Shown here piece by piece: positions 51,241 to 63,235 of a stretch of 64,000 bases of DNA. This DNA is from Eulemur rufifrons. Taxonomy: Eukaryota; Chordata; Mammalia; Primates; Lemuridae. Positions within the stretch are counted from its first letter, which is position 1. Every line of letters begins with the position of its first letter. The stretch covers positions 83,029,114-83,093,113 of the forward strand of contig NC_090984.1 in the NCBI RefSeq assembly GCF_041146395.1, written 5' to 3'. The position numbers and the translations under genes are program-made. The notes beneath the pieces were generated by a model, which was not told the origin of the DNA, ran no database searches, and saw nothing but the letters and a program-made list of their open reading frames with translations.

Positions 51241-51679
51241 TTCTCTAAAATACATCCATCAAAGAGCACATGCTTATGGGGGCTGACAGGTCCAGGCACT
51301 GGCCTGTGTGTTGGGAATCAAGGCATGGGCTACCCCATGAGCAGTTCAAAATGAGCTGACCTTTCTACAAACCCTCAGAATATATATTTTGTCACCTCTG
51401 CAAGCCCACTTGGAGCTTCTCTTTAATGAGGATGTGGGGCAGTGAAGGTAGGAAGATTTTCACCAGGAAGCACTGCCTTCCTGCTACTGAGCTCTGTCTT
51501 TAGGCCAAAGAGAAGGGAGGCAGCAATAGTGCAGAATGGTAGATGAGGTATTCAGTTGTTTCCTCACATGTTTTGTTTAGGCTGCTGCCTTGACTCAATG
51601 GCTGGGAATCAGCGTTAATCATGACTAAGGCAATATGCGGTGGCCAGACAGTAGTCACACTCTACCACGCCCCATTGGC
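51241..51679. other. Non-coding sequence, no recognised element
   Basis: No named repeat or gene signal. Confidence 0.4.
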
Positions 51680-52285
51680 TTTTCTTCAGGCTTAGAATTA
51701 AGCCCACACTCCTCCCCCTCCTATGCTCTGGCCCTGCTTCCCCTCTGACTGCCCTGCCCTCAGCCCTGCTGGCTCTCCTCCTCCCCAGTCCCGCTGGCCC
51801 CCACCACACCAAGCCACTCCTCACCCTCCATCTGGACTTTTCCCCTGGTTGTTCCGTCTTCTAGGAATGTTCTCTCCACTGATCTTGCTTTTTTTATTGG
51901 TTCCTTTTCTTAATCATTGAAATTCAATTTAAGTGTCACCTTCTCAAAAAGGCTTCCCCTGGCCACCCAAACATATTATAGCTCATCTGCCATTCCTTTC
52001 ATATTATCTTGTTCCAGGTGTAGCTATAGAAGATGTTTCCACATCTGATATTTTTCGTGTGTTTAACAGTGTTCCTCCATCCTTCTTTCCCCTTCTCTCT
52101 TTCCCTTTTCCCTCCTTCCCTTGGTTCTTTCTCTCTTTTTCTCTGCCTCTTCCACTAGATTCTTAGCTCCATGACAGCAGGAGCTTCTTAGTAGGATTCA
52201 CCATGGATCCCCAGTGTCTAAAACAATGCTTCACAGACAACCCACCCATGCAATCCACATTTGCTTAAAGAATACATTAATCCAC
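51680..52285 (+). mobile_element. L2 LINE fragment, long
   Basis: L2 body: 'CCTATGCTCTGGCCCTGC', 'TTTCCCCTGGTTGTTCCGTC', 'TAGGAATGTTCTCTCC', 'TTCAATTTAAGTGTCACC', 'TTCTCAAAAAGGCTTCCCC', 'TGGCCACCC', then the 3' end 'TAGATTCTTAGCTCCATGACAG', 'CCCCAGTGTCTAAAACAATGC'. The pyrimidine-rich 52080-52150 section is a local expansion. Confidence 0.72.
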
Positions 52286-52899
52286 AGCTTTAAAAGATAA
52301 GGCTGACATCACTCTCTTCCAGAGTGAACTATTACATGCCACATGTTGGGCAATTGTGGCAGAATTTCACAATTCCAAAGAAATCCTATGTAATGCAAAA
52401 ACTGAGCTTCCTGGCAAAAGTGTCTGTTGCCAGTACAGTCTGGGATATCCCTGGCTGTAGGAATGTGAAAACAGGAAATGGCCCGAATAAGATAACCGCT
52501 GAAAGTCAAGTTAATGTATCTAGCTGGCCAAGAAGAAAGTCAGCATTCCATTGTCCAGAGCATCAGATTTATCCCTTGTCATTGTGAAAATTAGAAAAGT
52601 TTATGTGGTTCATACACAGCTCAGGGAACGACCATCCAGACAAATGTGTTTCCCATCATAAGCCGCTTTACCTGTTGACTGCCCCGTCCTATACAGACCA
52701 ACATGTGCCATATATCACACTGCTGGACCCTCCTAACAACCCTCAGATTGAACACTGAGTTCAGAGTAATCAAGCAATCTGCCCAGAGATATAAAGCCAG
52801 GTTTGCCCTCAGAGTGATTAATTCTGTTTTTCAAAAATTGCTTTTTTTAAATTCATTCATTCATTTAGGTGGTTGACAGTACAACACCAGAAAAAATTT
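52286..52899. other. Non-coding sequence, no recognised element
   Basis: Unique-looking sequence. Confidence 0.4.
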
Positions 52900-52995
52900 C
52901 CAACCACTCTGAGGCTGGAAGATGATGAATCTGTTCCTGGCTCTGCTGCCTACCGCTGGGACAGTGGGCAAGTCACTCAAGGTTACAGATTAGAT
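52900..52995 (+). mobile_element. MIR fragment
   Basis: 'CTGTTCCTGGCTCTGCTGCC' and 'GGACAGTGGGCAAGTCACTC' fit the MIR core. Confidence 0.5.
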
Positions 52996-52999
52996 TGGA

Positions 53000-53150
53000 G
53001 GTGCTGGATGTGTTTATTACCTGGATCGCGGTGTTGGTAACATGAGTGTATACATTGGTCCAAACTCACCAAATGATATACATTAATTATGTGCAGGTTT
53101 TTGTATAACAATTTTATCTCAATGAAGCTGGAAAATTTTCTTTTAAAAAA
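53000..53150 (+). mobile_element. Old L1 (L1M-type) 3' end
   Basis: 'ATCGCGGTGTTGGTAACATG', 'GTGTATACATTGGTCCAAACTC', 'ACCAAATGATATACATTAATTA', 'TGTGCAGGTTTTTGTATAAC', 'CTCAATGAAGCTGG' reproduce the L1M 3' terminus. Confidence 0.68.
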
Positions 53151-53271
53151 AATCAAGATAATTTGTGTGTTTTTCTAAAATAAGGTGGGTGGTGATTCTG
53201 AGTTCATCACAGTTTTGTTCAAGTATCTTTTGCCTCCTTTACCTTTACTAGCACAGCTATGAAGTTATTAA

Positions 53272-53567
53272 TTTTTCTTTTTTTGAGACAGAGTCTCTGT
53301 TGCCCTGGCTAGAGTGCAGTGACATCATCATAGCTCACGGCAACCTCTAACTCCTGGGCTCAAGCGATCCTCCTGCCTCAGCCTCCTGAGTAGCTGGGAC
53401 TACAGGCACATGCCACCATGCCCGGCTAAGTTTTTTCTACTGTCTTTAGTAGAGATGGGGTCTCGCTCTTATTCATGCTGGTCTCACACTCCTGCTCTCA
53501 AGCAATCCTCCCACCTAGGCCTCCCAGAGTGCTAGGATTACAGGCATGAGCCACTGTGCCCAGGCTG
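53272..53567 (-). mobile_element. Alu SINE, minus strand
   Basis: 'GAGACAGAGTCTCTGTTGCCC' (with a small deletion), both reversed arms and the end 'CACTGTGCCCAGG'. The direct repeat GTTATTAA flanks it at 53264-53271 and 53568-53575. Confidence 0.92.
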
Positions 53568-53575
53568 GTTATTAA

Positions 53576-53944
53576 ATATTTTTAACAACAAAAAAAAAAG
53601 ATTATAAATGAGAAAGACTGGAGAGAATTTGGCTCAAGATATTTTTCAGCGAAACAGTCAAAATATAAAAGCTCTTAGTGCATTCCTGGTTGATTTTAAA
53701 AGATTGGCGCAATCAAACTGACAGTAGCTGAGAGGGAGGAAAAGAGTCTGAGATACTTATTTAATGAGGTAAGATAGATTTGATGACTATCTGGCAGAAA
53801 AGCAACCCATATCAGGAAAATTTTAAGACACCATCTGGAACACATGATCTATTTTGCAGGTACCAGAGGTGGATTTACTGCAACCCTAACAAAACTGAAG
53901 CTTCGGGGCCCCCTTACACCAGCACCTTTCACAGCTCTGTACCT
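53576..53944. other. Non-coding sequence, no recognised element
   Basis: Short unique stretch to the left of the 3'-UTR-like block. Confidence 0.4.
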
Positions 53945-55140
53945 AATTTTTTTGTACATTTTATTCACATTTATTTTTCTCTTTTAGTGTGCTCACAGAA
54001 AATTAGAACACCTTAAGCTTGAGTTTAATAGCAATTTTTGTAAGCAAAGTTACATTCCATCTCTAAGTCAAATTGGTCAAAGCTTCTCCAGCATTTACAA
54101 AACATGATAGACAAGACATTACACAAAACCGTTACATCTGAAGACTATTTTTCCTTTATTCTCAAAGATGACTTGAAAAGAAAGCATTGTCTGTGGTAAT
54201 CAAAAACATACCACAGTACAAACAGCAACCATGCCACTTACCACAGCTTGGTTAAGTTTAAAATTCGTGTTTAAAAGGTCCACGATGACTGCAATTTTAC
54301 AAAAATGGGCAGGGTGGAAAGTTACAAACTTCATGTGCCTCTGGATATCAAGATTTGTTTTTGTACAATAGTCACAGCTAAAAACAAACTGCTGGTAATA
54401 TATAATTACACTTTATTAGGGTCATAAACCAGCAATAAACAATAAAGCCTATACAACTTGTGGTTCTACTTAATCACTGACTGGTACAGCTAACATGAGA
54501 TAAGTGAAAAGTTCCTATGGTTTAAATGAATTCATAAGACTATGATCTTTTTTAAAAATCTGGGTATTGGTGGGTTTTCTTTTTTCTTTTCTTCTTAATC
54601 AAGACTTATAGTGTTTGTACCAGCCTCACAAAATACATCGTAATAACTTTTCTTTAAAATAAAAAAAGCCTTTAATCATGATTTCTAGCGGCACATTCTC
54701 TTGGCAACATTACGCACCACTTCCATTTCCCCACTGGGGTCCCTATTGCTTCATTTGATATTCCTTTTGACCCACCCATCTCCTCCATATATAGGCATGT
54801 CCATAGGTTGATGAAGAAAATTTACATTTTTGAATAAAGATGAAAATTATGCAAAAAAACCATTAATACTGATTCAAAAAATTTTTTAAAAACTGAGAAA
54901 CAAGGCAGAGGAAAGTGTTTAAGCTCTCCTGGACCTGTTGGAATGGTGGTAACAGAATGATCTGAGATTGGCTCTGTGGGGAGGGGAGGAAAAAAACAAA
55001 GTTTTCTGCTTAAAAAAAGTAAATTAAAAAAGACATCTTTAGGATCAATCCCTGGTTGTAGACAAGTTCTCCAAAACCAGTACCTGGCACCACTCCAACA
55101 AACAAACAGGTGAGAAAAGTCCTTCAATTATCTTAAAAAA
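53945..55140 (-). other. 3'-UTR-like block, candidate 5'-truncated processed pseudogene
   Basis: On the minus strand this 1.2-kb block reads like a mammalian mRNA 3' UTR: AT-rich, no SINE or LINE motif, several AATAAA signals. Two lie 10 bases apart at its end (TTTATT on + at 53960-53965 and 53970-53975), followed by 'ATGTACAAAAAAATTAGG', a possible short poly(A) relic. An internal signal lies near 54411-54418 ('CTAATAAAGTG'). The 5' side is cut off by an MST-like LTR at 55180. I cannot name a parent gene. It could be a retrocopy of an mRNA tail or a real terminal exon of a minus-strand gene. Confidence 0.4.
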
Positions 55141-55179
55141 TTTTGCTCTTTTACTCTGCCACCTCCACTGAGGCTGCTT

Positions 55180-55533
55180 CCAGACTACACTCAGGCTAGG
55201 CCTCCTCTGAGGGGATTAGTTTAATGCCCTCTCATGGAAGTGGGGAATTCTTGCCCTTCAGAGAGCAGGTTGTTATAAAAGCAAGCTTGGCTTCCTAGAC
55301 TCTCTCTTGCTTCCTCTCTCACCGTGTGATCTCTTCACACGTTTGCTCTATTTTCTGTTTCTCTGCCATGTTTTGGCCCAGGATGTGGCCCTCAACAGAA
55401 GCCAGCCAGACGTGGTGCTATGCTCTGGAACTTCCCAGCCTGCAGAATTGTGAGCTAAACTTCTTTTCTTTATAAATTACCCAGCTTCAGGGTATTCTGT
55501 TATAGCAACACAAAACTGACCAAACTGTAGATT
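55180..55533 (+). mobile_element. MST/THE1-like MaLR LTR, 3' part
   Basis: 'GTTGTTATAAAAGCAAGCTTGG', 'CTCTCTTGCTTCCTCTCTCACC', 'CTTCCCAGCCTGCAGAATTGTG', 'AGCTAAACTTCTTTTCTTTATAAAT', 'TACCCAGCTTCAGGGTATTCTG', 'TTATAGCAACACAAAACTGACC' is the 3' two-thirds of an MST/THE1-type LTR with its TATA-like box and terminal end. The 5' third is missing. Confidence 0.8.
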
Positions 55534-56317
55534 GATGCAGAAAAATCATTTGACAAATTCATGACATTTGGTGGGGTGGTAGGGGAGAAAATCTCTCAGA
55601 AAAATACAAGTAGAGGCGAACTTCCTCAACTTGATAAGGAGCATCTACAAAAATCCCACAGCTAACATCATTGTACTTAATAGTAAAAGACTGAGTGCTT
55701 TTTCCTTAAGTTCTTCCCTAAGAACTAGGCAAGGATGCCCACTCTCACCACTCTTATTCAACACAATGCTGACTTTCTATTCAGTGCATTAATAGAAAAA
55801 AAGAAAAGAAAAAATCTACAGATCAGAGAGGAAGAAATAAAACTGTCCCTATTTGTAGACGACATGTGAAGAAAACCCCAACTGATCTACCAAAACACTA
55901 AAACTAATAAATGAGTTCAGCAAAGTTGTAGTACACAAGATAAAAATACAAAAGTCAATTGTATTTTTCTACATTAGCAATGAACACATGGACACCAACA
56001 TTTATAATCATTCAAAAAAAGAGAAATACTTAGATGTCAATCCAACAAAACATGTATGGGACTTGTATGGTAAAAACTACACAATGCTGATGGAAGAAAG
56101 CAAGGAAGATCTAAATAAATAAAGACACATACTGTGTTTATGGATTAGAAGACTCACTACAGTGATGTCAATTCTACCAAATTGATATTCAAGTTTAATG
56201 CGATTTCTACCAAAATCCCAATAAGATTTTTTTATAGATAGAGGGAGATTATTTTAAAATTTATGTGAAAAGGCAAAGCACTAGAATAGCTAAAACAATT
56301 TTGAAAAAGAAAAATAG

Positions 56318-56812
<495 letters not shown>

Positions 56813-57673
56813 TCACACATATGCCCAAACTGATTTTGACAAAGATGAAAAAGCAACTTAATGGAGAAAAGATAGCCTTTTTAACATGGTGCAATTGCTG
56901 TAGAAGCAATTGTACATCTATAGGCAAACAATGAACCATGTCCTAAACCTCACACTTTTTACAAAAACTAACTCAAAATGGGTCGTGTACTTAAATGTTA
57001 ACATGAAACCATTAAACTGTTAGGAAAAAAATAGGAGAAAATCTTTGGGAACTAGGGCTAGGCAAAAATTTCTTAGACTTGTCATCAAAAACAAAATTCA
57101 CACAAAAGGAAAGATTGACAAATTGAACTTCATCAAAATTAAAAACTTTTGCTCCATGAAAGCCCTTGTAAGAGGAAGAAAAGACAAGACACACAATGGG
57201 GAAAAAAACATTAAAAAACCACATATCTGACAAAGACTAGTATCTATAATATATAAAGAATACTCAAACTCAACAGCAGAAAAGCAAACAACCTATAGGC
57301 AAAAGATCTTTCATCAAAGAAAATATAAAGATGGGAAGTCAGTACACAAAAATATGTTCAAGATCATTAGCCATGAGAGAAATGCAAATTAATGAGATAT
57401 CACTACATACCTATCAAAATGGTAAAATAAAAAATAGTCACAACACCAAATGCTGGAGAGGATGTGGAGAAACCAAATTGTTGGCAGGAATGTTATAGCT
57501 ATCCTGGAAAACATTTGGCTGTTTCTTTAAAATCTAAACATGCAAAAATCATACAACCCAACAATTGCACTCCTGGCATTTATCCCAGAGAAATGAAGAC
57601 TTCGTTCACATAATAACCTTTACATAAGTATTTAAAGCAGTTTTATTTGTAATTGCCTCCCCCTCAAAAAAAG

Positions 57674-57695
57674 AAAGAACCCACGTGGGTTCTTT
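57674..57695. repeat. Perfect 22-bp palindrome at a duplication joint
   Basis: The arm AAAGAACCCAC is followed at once by its complement GTGGGTTCTTT, with no loop; the centre is CACGTG. The left arm looks like L1 sequence and the right arm like its fold-back copy. It ends inside the start of the duplicated segment at 57693. Confidence 0.9.
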
Positions 57696-57805
57696 TGAGA
57701 AAGAAGAATAGGTCAGGTGTGGTGGTTCACACCTGTAATCCTATCACTTTAGGAGGCCAAGGTGAGAGGATCACTTGGGGCCAGGAGTTGGAGACCAGCC
57801 TGAGC
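57693..57805 (+). repeat. Duplicate of an L1/Alu junction (113 bp)
   Basis: Matches 56299-56411 base for base without gaps, with three substitutions (110/113). It includes 19 bases of the L1 flank ('TTTTGAGAAAGAAGAATAG') and the first 94 bases of that particular Alu, then stops abruptly at 'CCTGAGC' and enters unrelated sequence. It is therefore a copy of that locus, not an independent Alu insertion. Confidence 0.9.
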
Positions 57806-58580
57806 TGGACATTTTCTGACTTTCTGTGGTTTTCATTTGACCTTGGTAAGTTTAAAACTTTTTTGATAAATAAATTTAAGTTTTTTAGGATCAAAGTCAC
57901 TTTTACATTGCAAAAGGGCAAAATGATTGTTTACAGGTACCTCTGAAGCATTGACTCTGTGGTGAGGAGCCCATGTTTGGGGAAGTGTTTTTTAATTTTT
58001 TGTTTGTTTCTTTGAAAATTCACTTTATGGTTCTCTGAGTGCTTTAAGTTTTGTTAGTCCCAAGAATTCTCCTTCAATAGGTGAATTAATTCAAATCTGG
58101 ATTTTATAAGCACATGGTTATAAAACCACATGGAAAAATAATTTTCTTTATGTGGAGGCTTCTATTTTTTGTTTTTTGTTTTGTTTTGTTTTGTTTGTTT
58201 TCTTTTTTTAATGTCATGACCCAGAGATATTTTCAGAAGTTTCTAAGTTGAATATGAAGTTCATCTTCCTCGAACCAATCTCTAAATAAGGAGAATAATT
58301 TTTTTTTTTTTTTGCAGAGAACTTATGTTTTCAAAGTTGTTAAAAATAGTTTCAATATCTTGTTTCAGTTCCCATATCAACTGTAAAAAGACACTTGTTG
58401 GATAATTGGGAAATTTGAACGAGTGGATATCAGATGATGTTAAGTCTAATAGATATTAAAGAAATTGAGAATATGTTTTAATATGTTTGTTTTTAGGATA
58501 AATAGTGTTGTTGAAACCACAGGGGCTTTTAAAGATCCAATTGTTGAGACAAGGAGGATTATCAAGGAAAAAGAATTTTT
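57806..58580. other. Non-coding sequence, no recognised element
   Basis: Unrelated to the L1 on its left. Contains (TTTTG)n at about 58170-58200 and T runs. The 5' end of the LTR at 58742 may start within this stretch. Confidence 0.4.
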
Positions 58581-58741
58581 TCTGTTTTTTTTTTTTTTTC
58601 CTTTTATTTTTGGTAGAGATAGGGTCTCACTCTTTCTCAGGCTGGTCTTGAACTCCTGAGCTCAAGTGATCCTCCCACCTCAGCCTCCCAGAGTGCTAGG
58701 ATTATAGGAATGAGCCAGTGTACCACTGCGCCTGGCCAAAG
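58581..58741 (-). mobile_element. Monomeric Alu (left-arm only), minus strand
   Basis: A T-rich tail, then a single reversed left arm ('GGTAGAGATAGGGTCTCACTC' to 'CACTGCGCCTGGCC') with no right arm. The direct repeat AAGAATTTTT flanks it exactly at 58571-58580 and 58742-58751, so it inserted as a monomer rather than being cut later. It lies within the 5' part of an ERV LTR. A small 'GTGTACCACTGCGCC' duplication near its head is odd. Confidence 0.88.
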
Positions 58742-59218
58742 AAGAATTTTTAATACAATTGACCTCTTGTCATGTAACAGAGGAAATGGCCTGAAAAAGG
58801 GTAAAAATGTTTTCTGTCTCTCTAAAATATCCCCCATTCCTTTTGGGAATTAAAACCTGTATTCCTGCCCCAGGGACAGGGCCCCAAGAGGGACAGGGGA
58901 GTGTGCTTTGTTCTTTGTACCATAGGAGATAGTTCAAGGGAACTGTCTGGGCAGAGGTCACAAGATTGTTTTAACTGAAGATGGAATAAATTAGAACCAT
59001 CAACTATAGTTGAACAGCAATAGCCTGAAGCTGAAAACCTCCCCTTTAAAAGCTCTGTATTTCTGCTCAGAGGCAGGACTTTGGTACTTCAGACAGGAGT
59101 CTGCCAACCTCCTCATTTTTGGGCAAATTAATAAACTTCCCTTTTCTTCTCCTCAAACAACTTGTCCTTATTCTTCTGATGTGGCGTCAGGGGCAAGTGC
59201 CAAGAGCTTTCAGTAACA
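58742..59218 (+). mobile_element. ERV LTR, plus strand (inverted partner of 59650-60228)
   Basis: LTR order on +: 'CTCTAAAATATCCCCCATTCC', 'GGGAATTAAAACCTGTATTCC', a 'CCCCTTTAAAAGCTCTG' promoter-like box near 59042, 'AATTAATAAACTTCCC' polyadenylation signal near 59128, and the end 'GAGCTTTCAGTAACA'. Its 5' part is disturbed by the Alu monomer. It aligns throughout with the reverse complement of 59650-60228. Confidence 0.78.
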
Positions 59219-59649
59219 GAATGGGGAAGCTGCTTCAAATCTGTCTGTCTCACTAATGGAGATCATGGGCTTTTTAAGGAGGGGCCTGGGGCAGGTTGAG
59301 AGGGATGGTGAGTCCTGGTGTCAGGAAGTCTGCCATGGGGCCTTCAGAATCTCAACTCCTTTGCCTTGCAGAAAATCCATGGTTTCTGGGAAACAACTCA
59401 AAATGTCAAGTGGTTAAGAAAGAGGATTATATAAAACATATAGGGGTCATTGAAATTTGTTCATGGAGCTGATTATAATAGCATTGTGGTTATATTATAC
59501 AAAAGGCATCCCTTGTCTCATAGTTATACATGCTGACATCTTAATGAAAGAAATGATAAAATATCTGGGATTTGCTTAAAATAATCTAGCAGAGTGTGAA
59601 GAGTGTGAAGTCAGTTGTTGCATAATATGGGGGCTTATTATACTGCTTT
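59219..59649. other. Spacer between inverted LTRs
   Basis: 431 bases with no recognisable retroviral coding sequence or other repeat. It contains the short direct repeat AGAGTGTGA at 59590 and 59599. Confidence 0.45.
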
Positions 59650-60573
<924 letters not shown>

Positions 60574-60600
60574 TCAATTGTTCTTTTAACAAATACTTAG

Positions 60601-60640
60601 GTGTGCACCGGTGTGCACCAGTGTGCACCGGTGTGCACCG
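60601..60640 (+). repeat. 10-bp minisatellite, four units
   Basis: Four tandem units of GTGTGCACC(G/A); only the second unit differs (final A). Each contains the palindrome GTGCAC, so the array can also fold back. Confidence 0.95.
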
Positions 60641-61750
60641 GGTGCTGGGCATCCCAACAACATAAAGACTGTTGAGATGAAGGCAAAACTTCCCCTTCAC
60701 CTGCAGAAGGGTGATGAAAAATCAACTCACAATAAAGCAGATTACTAAGAGAAAATTATCAGATTTATTTAATGTGTATACATGGGAACCCCCAGAAAAT
60801 GAGGATTCAACTCACCAGTGGGGTTCAGGAGCTAATATGCCTTTCTGGTAAAATGGGTCATGGGAGGTGGGAAAAGAGGGATTGGAATTCTGTCCAGGGC
60901 AACAAAGGACCACCAGGGAGGATGAATGGATGGAGAATGAATATTAACTGGTAAATAGTTCCCTTTTAGAATTTAGATGAGTCTGACAGAGGGGACATTA
61001 TCTTCTTAAAGAGTCTATTCAGGTGTGGTTACTTCCTGGTCTGACAAGGGAGGGGGGGAAAAGGATAATTGTTCTCCTAGATGGGTTAAGATCTTAGGCA
61101 GATAAAGAAACTTCAAAGATTTTGGGAGACTCAATAGTGGTGGTGGTGGCTGGAGTGGGGAGGTCAGTCCAGAATGTTAAAATATCATATTTTGGGGTAA
61201 AAATACTTCTAATTTCCTTCACTCTCAACATATTCCCTTCTCTTATGTACCTTACATTTATTTTTGGAGGAAGGAGAAAAATACTGCTAAATAAATTGAT
61301 TAAAAACAGAGATAAAATGAAGCACTGGGACACAGACCAGTCCAGTGAGTATGAGTGGGGAATGGCTTACGTGGGCTGGGAAAAGTTTTGTAAGGGAGAT
61401 TACATTTGCACTCCATCAACTAACTCATTTGAGGGAGATTCAATGGGCAGGCTCTCTCTAAAAGTACCTTAAATCAGGAAAAAGCAACACATCTTACAGG
61501 AATTTCACAAGCATTTGGTTTCCTCTCCTTGTTACAATAGGCATAATTTGTTTTCTGGGAAAGGTGCACACAGATCTGCGTGTGGTTTACTTAAATAAAA
61601 AAAAAAAATCAATGGTCAACGATTTTCTTACCTCATTTGTTTTCCAAAAGAAAGAAGAAAATAATTTCATTCAAGCCCATAAAGGAATATGTAGGCAAGG
61701 GTTTCAAAATTTATAAGATATTTTTTTCAAATTAAGGGAAAAAATATGAC
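60641..61750. other. Non-coding sequence, no recognised element
   Basis: Purine-rich on the + strand in parts. A 116-codon open frame (61122-61472) has no recognisable motif, and opposite-strand frames overlap it. Confidence 0.4.
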
Positions 61751-61752
61751 TA

Positions 61753-62525
61753 CAGTGATATGTCACTTAACAATGGGAATAGGTTCCGAGAAATGCATAG
61801 TTATGTGATTTCTTCCTTATGAGAACATTATAGAATGTCTACACAAACCTAGATGATATAACCTACCACACACCTAGGCTATATGGCATAGCCTGTCAAC
61901 CTAAAGAAAGAAACTGAAACAAAATGTAGAGAGTTTATTGGGCCAAGGCTGAGGACTGTGGCCTGGGAAACACCGGAAAGCCAGTACTCCGTTCAGGCTT
62001 TGTTACAAACAGGTTTTTAAAGGCAAAAGGAGACAAGGAGTAGGCCAATACAAACTGACAGGAATTCTCATTGGATTACAGAAGTCACATTGATTAGTGA
62101 TTGGCTATACGTTGTTGAACTATATAGGGTATTAGTTATGGTGTCCAGCGTATGACATTTCATAGCCACTTGGCGTCAGTTAGTCTAGAGCCCACATAGC
62201 AAGGGGCTTCAAGATGTAATCATTTAGCTCAAGGGAAGAGTGAGAGCTGACGGCTAACCAACTTCCATGCCTCTCTAGGCCTGATGATTTAAAGGGGCTC
62301 CCATTCGTCATATTAAAAGTTTCTGTTCTTTCTCAAGTCTATTGCTTGTAGGCTACAAAGCTGTACAGCATGTTACTGTACTGAATACTGTAGGCAACTG
62401 TAACGCAATGGTAATTGTTTGTGTATCTAAACATAGAAAAGGTACAGGTACAGTAAAGATACGGTATTATAATCTTATAGGAACACTGTCATATGTGCAG
62501 TCTGTCATTATATTGCATGTGGCTG
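61753..62525 (-). mobile_element. Tigger-family MITE, split by an LTR
   Basis: Both ends are intact: 'CAGTGATATGTCACTTAAC' at 61753 and 'GCATGTGGCTG' ending 62525, flanked by TA dinucleotides at 61751-61752 and 62526-62527, as for pogo/Tigger elements. Removing the 442-bp LTR and its 4-bp duplication leaves about 327 bp. The terminal sequence equals the reverse complement of the right end of the Tigger at 22554-23750, so both belong to one family and this one is the short non-autonomous form. Confidence 0.9.
61894..62335 (-). mobile_element. Solo ERV LTR inside the Tigger MITE
   Basis: 442 bases with TGTCAACC..TTTCTCA ends (TG..CA). The flanking 4-mers are AGCC (61890-61893) and AGTC (62336-62339), a 4-bp class I ERV duplication with one substitution. 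The surrounding MITE joins seamlessly (..ATAGCC/TATTGC..) when it is removed. On the minus strand there is a clear 'CCCAATAAACTCTCTAC' polyadenylation signal (about 61931-61947) and a 'CTTTAAAAACC' promoter-like box. No internal genes. Confidence 0.9.
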
Positions 62526-62527
62526 TA

Positions 62528-62789
62528 TTTTAAACCTAGATTGCTATCTTTATTGACATTTATATTTGGCAAATGCCATAGACATTTTTCTAGGAGAAAA
62601 ATATGAACCATCTCTTCCATAATTAGTTTAACTATGGGGAGGTCCTTTCCTGAGAATAATGGAGTTTTTTCTTTGACTTCAGTAGTCAATAACAGCTTTG
62701 GCTATATCTCCATAAGACCACCAACTTGAAAGAAATTGGAAGGCTTCCGAAGTTTGGTATTAGGAAAGATCTTATCATTTGTCTTACTC
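62528..62789. other. Non-coding sequence, no recognised element
   Basis: AT-rich spacer between the MITE and the next LTR. Confidence 0.4.
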
Positions 62790-63235
62790 ATTTGGGAACT
62801 GTGAGTAAATCTTTTTTCTCATCACTGATATCGTAAGTACACCCCAAGGGCCATTCAGACTATAATACTAGGCTAGCTAAGGGAAACCATTTTGCTTTTG
62901 GCCTGTTCTATCTTCAAAGTTTAGAATTAACCTGTTTGCACACACAGCTTCGGGGCACAAGATTAGCAAATGACCTTGAGGAAAAACAGATCAAGTGTCT
63001 GGAATAGACCAACACGATCTGCTAATAACAAGATCCACCAGAAAACCTTGCTTTCTGGCACCAACCCCTTTTATCCCTTCCCTCTATAAATTGCTCAGTA
63101 AGCAGAGGAGATGAGATGGTCTTTGAGACAATAGTCTGCCATCTCCTTAGGCTGTCGGCACTTGAATAAACCACCTTTCCTTCACCAACTCTCGCCTCTT
63201 GTGTTTGGTTCTCAGGTGATCAGCAGCTGAAACTG
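62790..63235 (+). mobile_element. ERV LTR-like element, plus strand
   Basis: LTR architecture: 'CATTTTGCTTTTGGCC', 'CAGATCAAGTGTCTGGAATAG', a TATAAA box at 63085-63090, AATAAA at 63165-63170 about 80 bases downstream, then a C/T-rich U5-like end 'CCTTCACCAACTCTCGCC', 'TTGTGTTTGGTTCTCAGG'. Promoter and poly(A) spacing fit a class I LTR. Ends are not precisely defined. Confidence 0.65.

Noticed and set aside
60601..60640. CRISPR-like tandem array
   Set aside because: Units are 10 bp, directly adjacent and without spacers, in a primate genome. It is a minisatellite.
61753..62525. Viral coding remnants around the ERV LTRs (29.8, 36.9, 58.7-60.2, 61.9, 62.8 kb)
   Set aside because: I looked on both strands for gag, pol or env motifs next to each LTR and saw none. 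All appear to be solo or partial LTRs.
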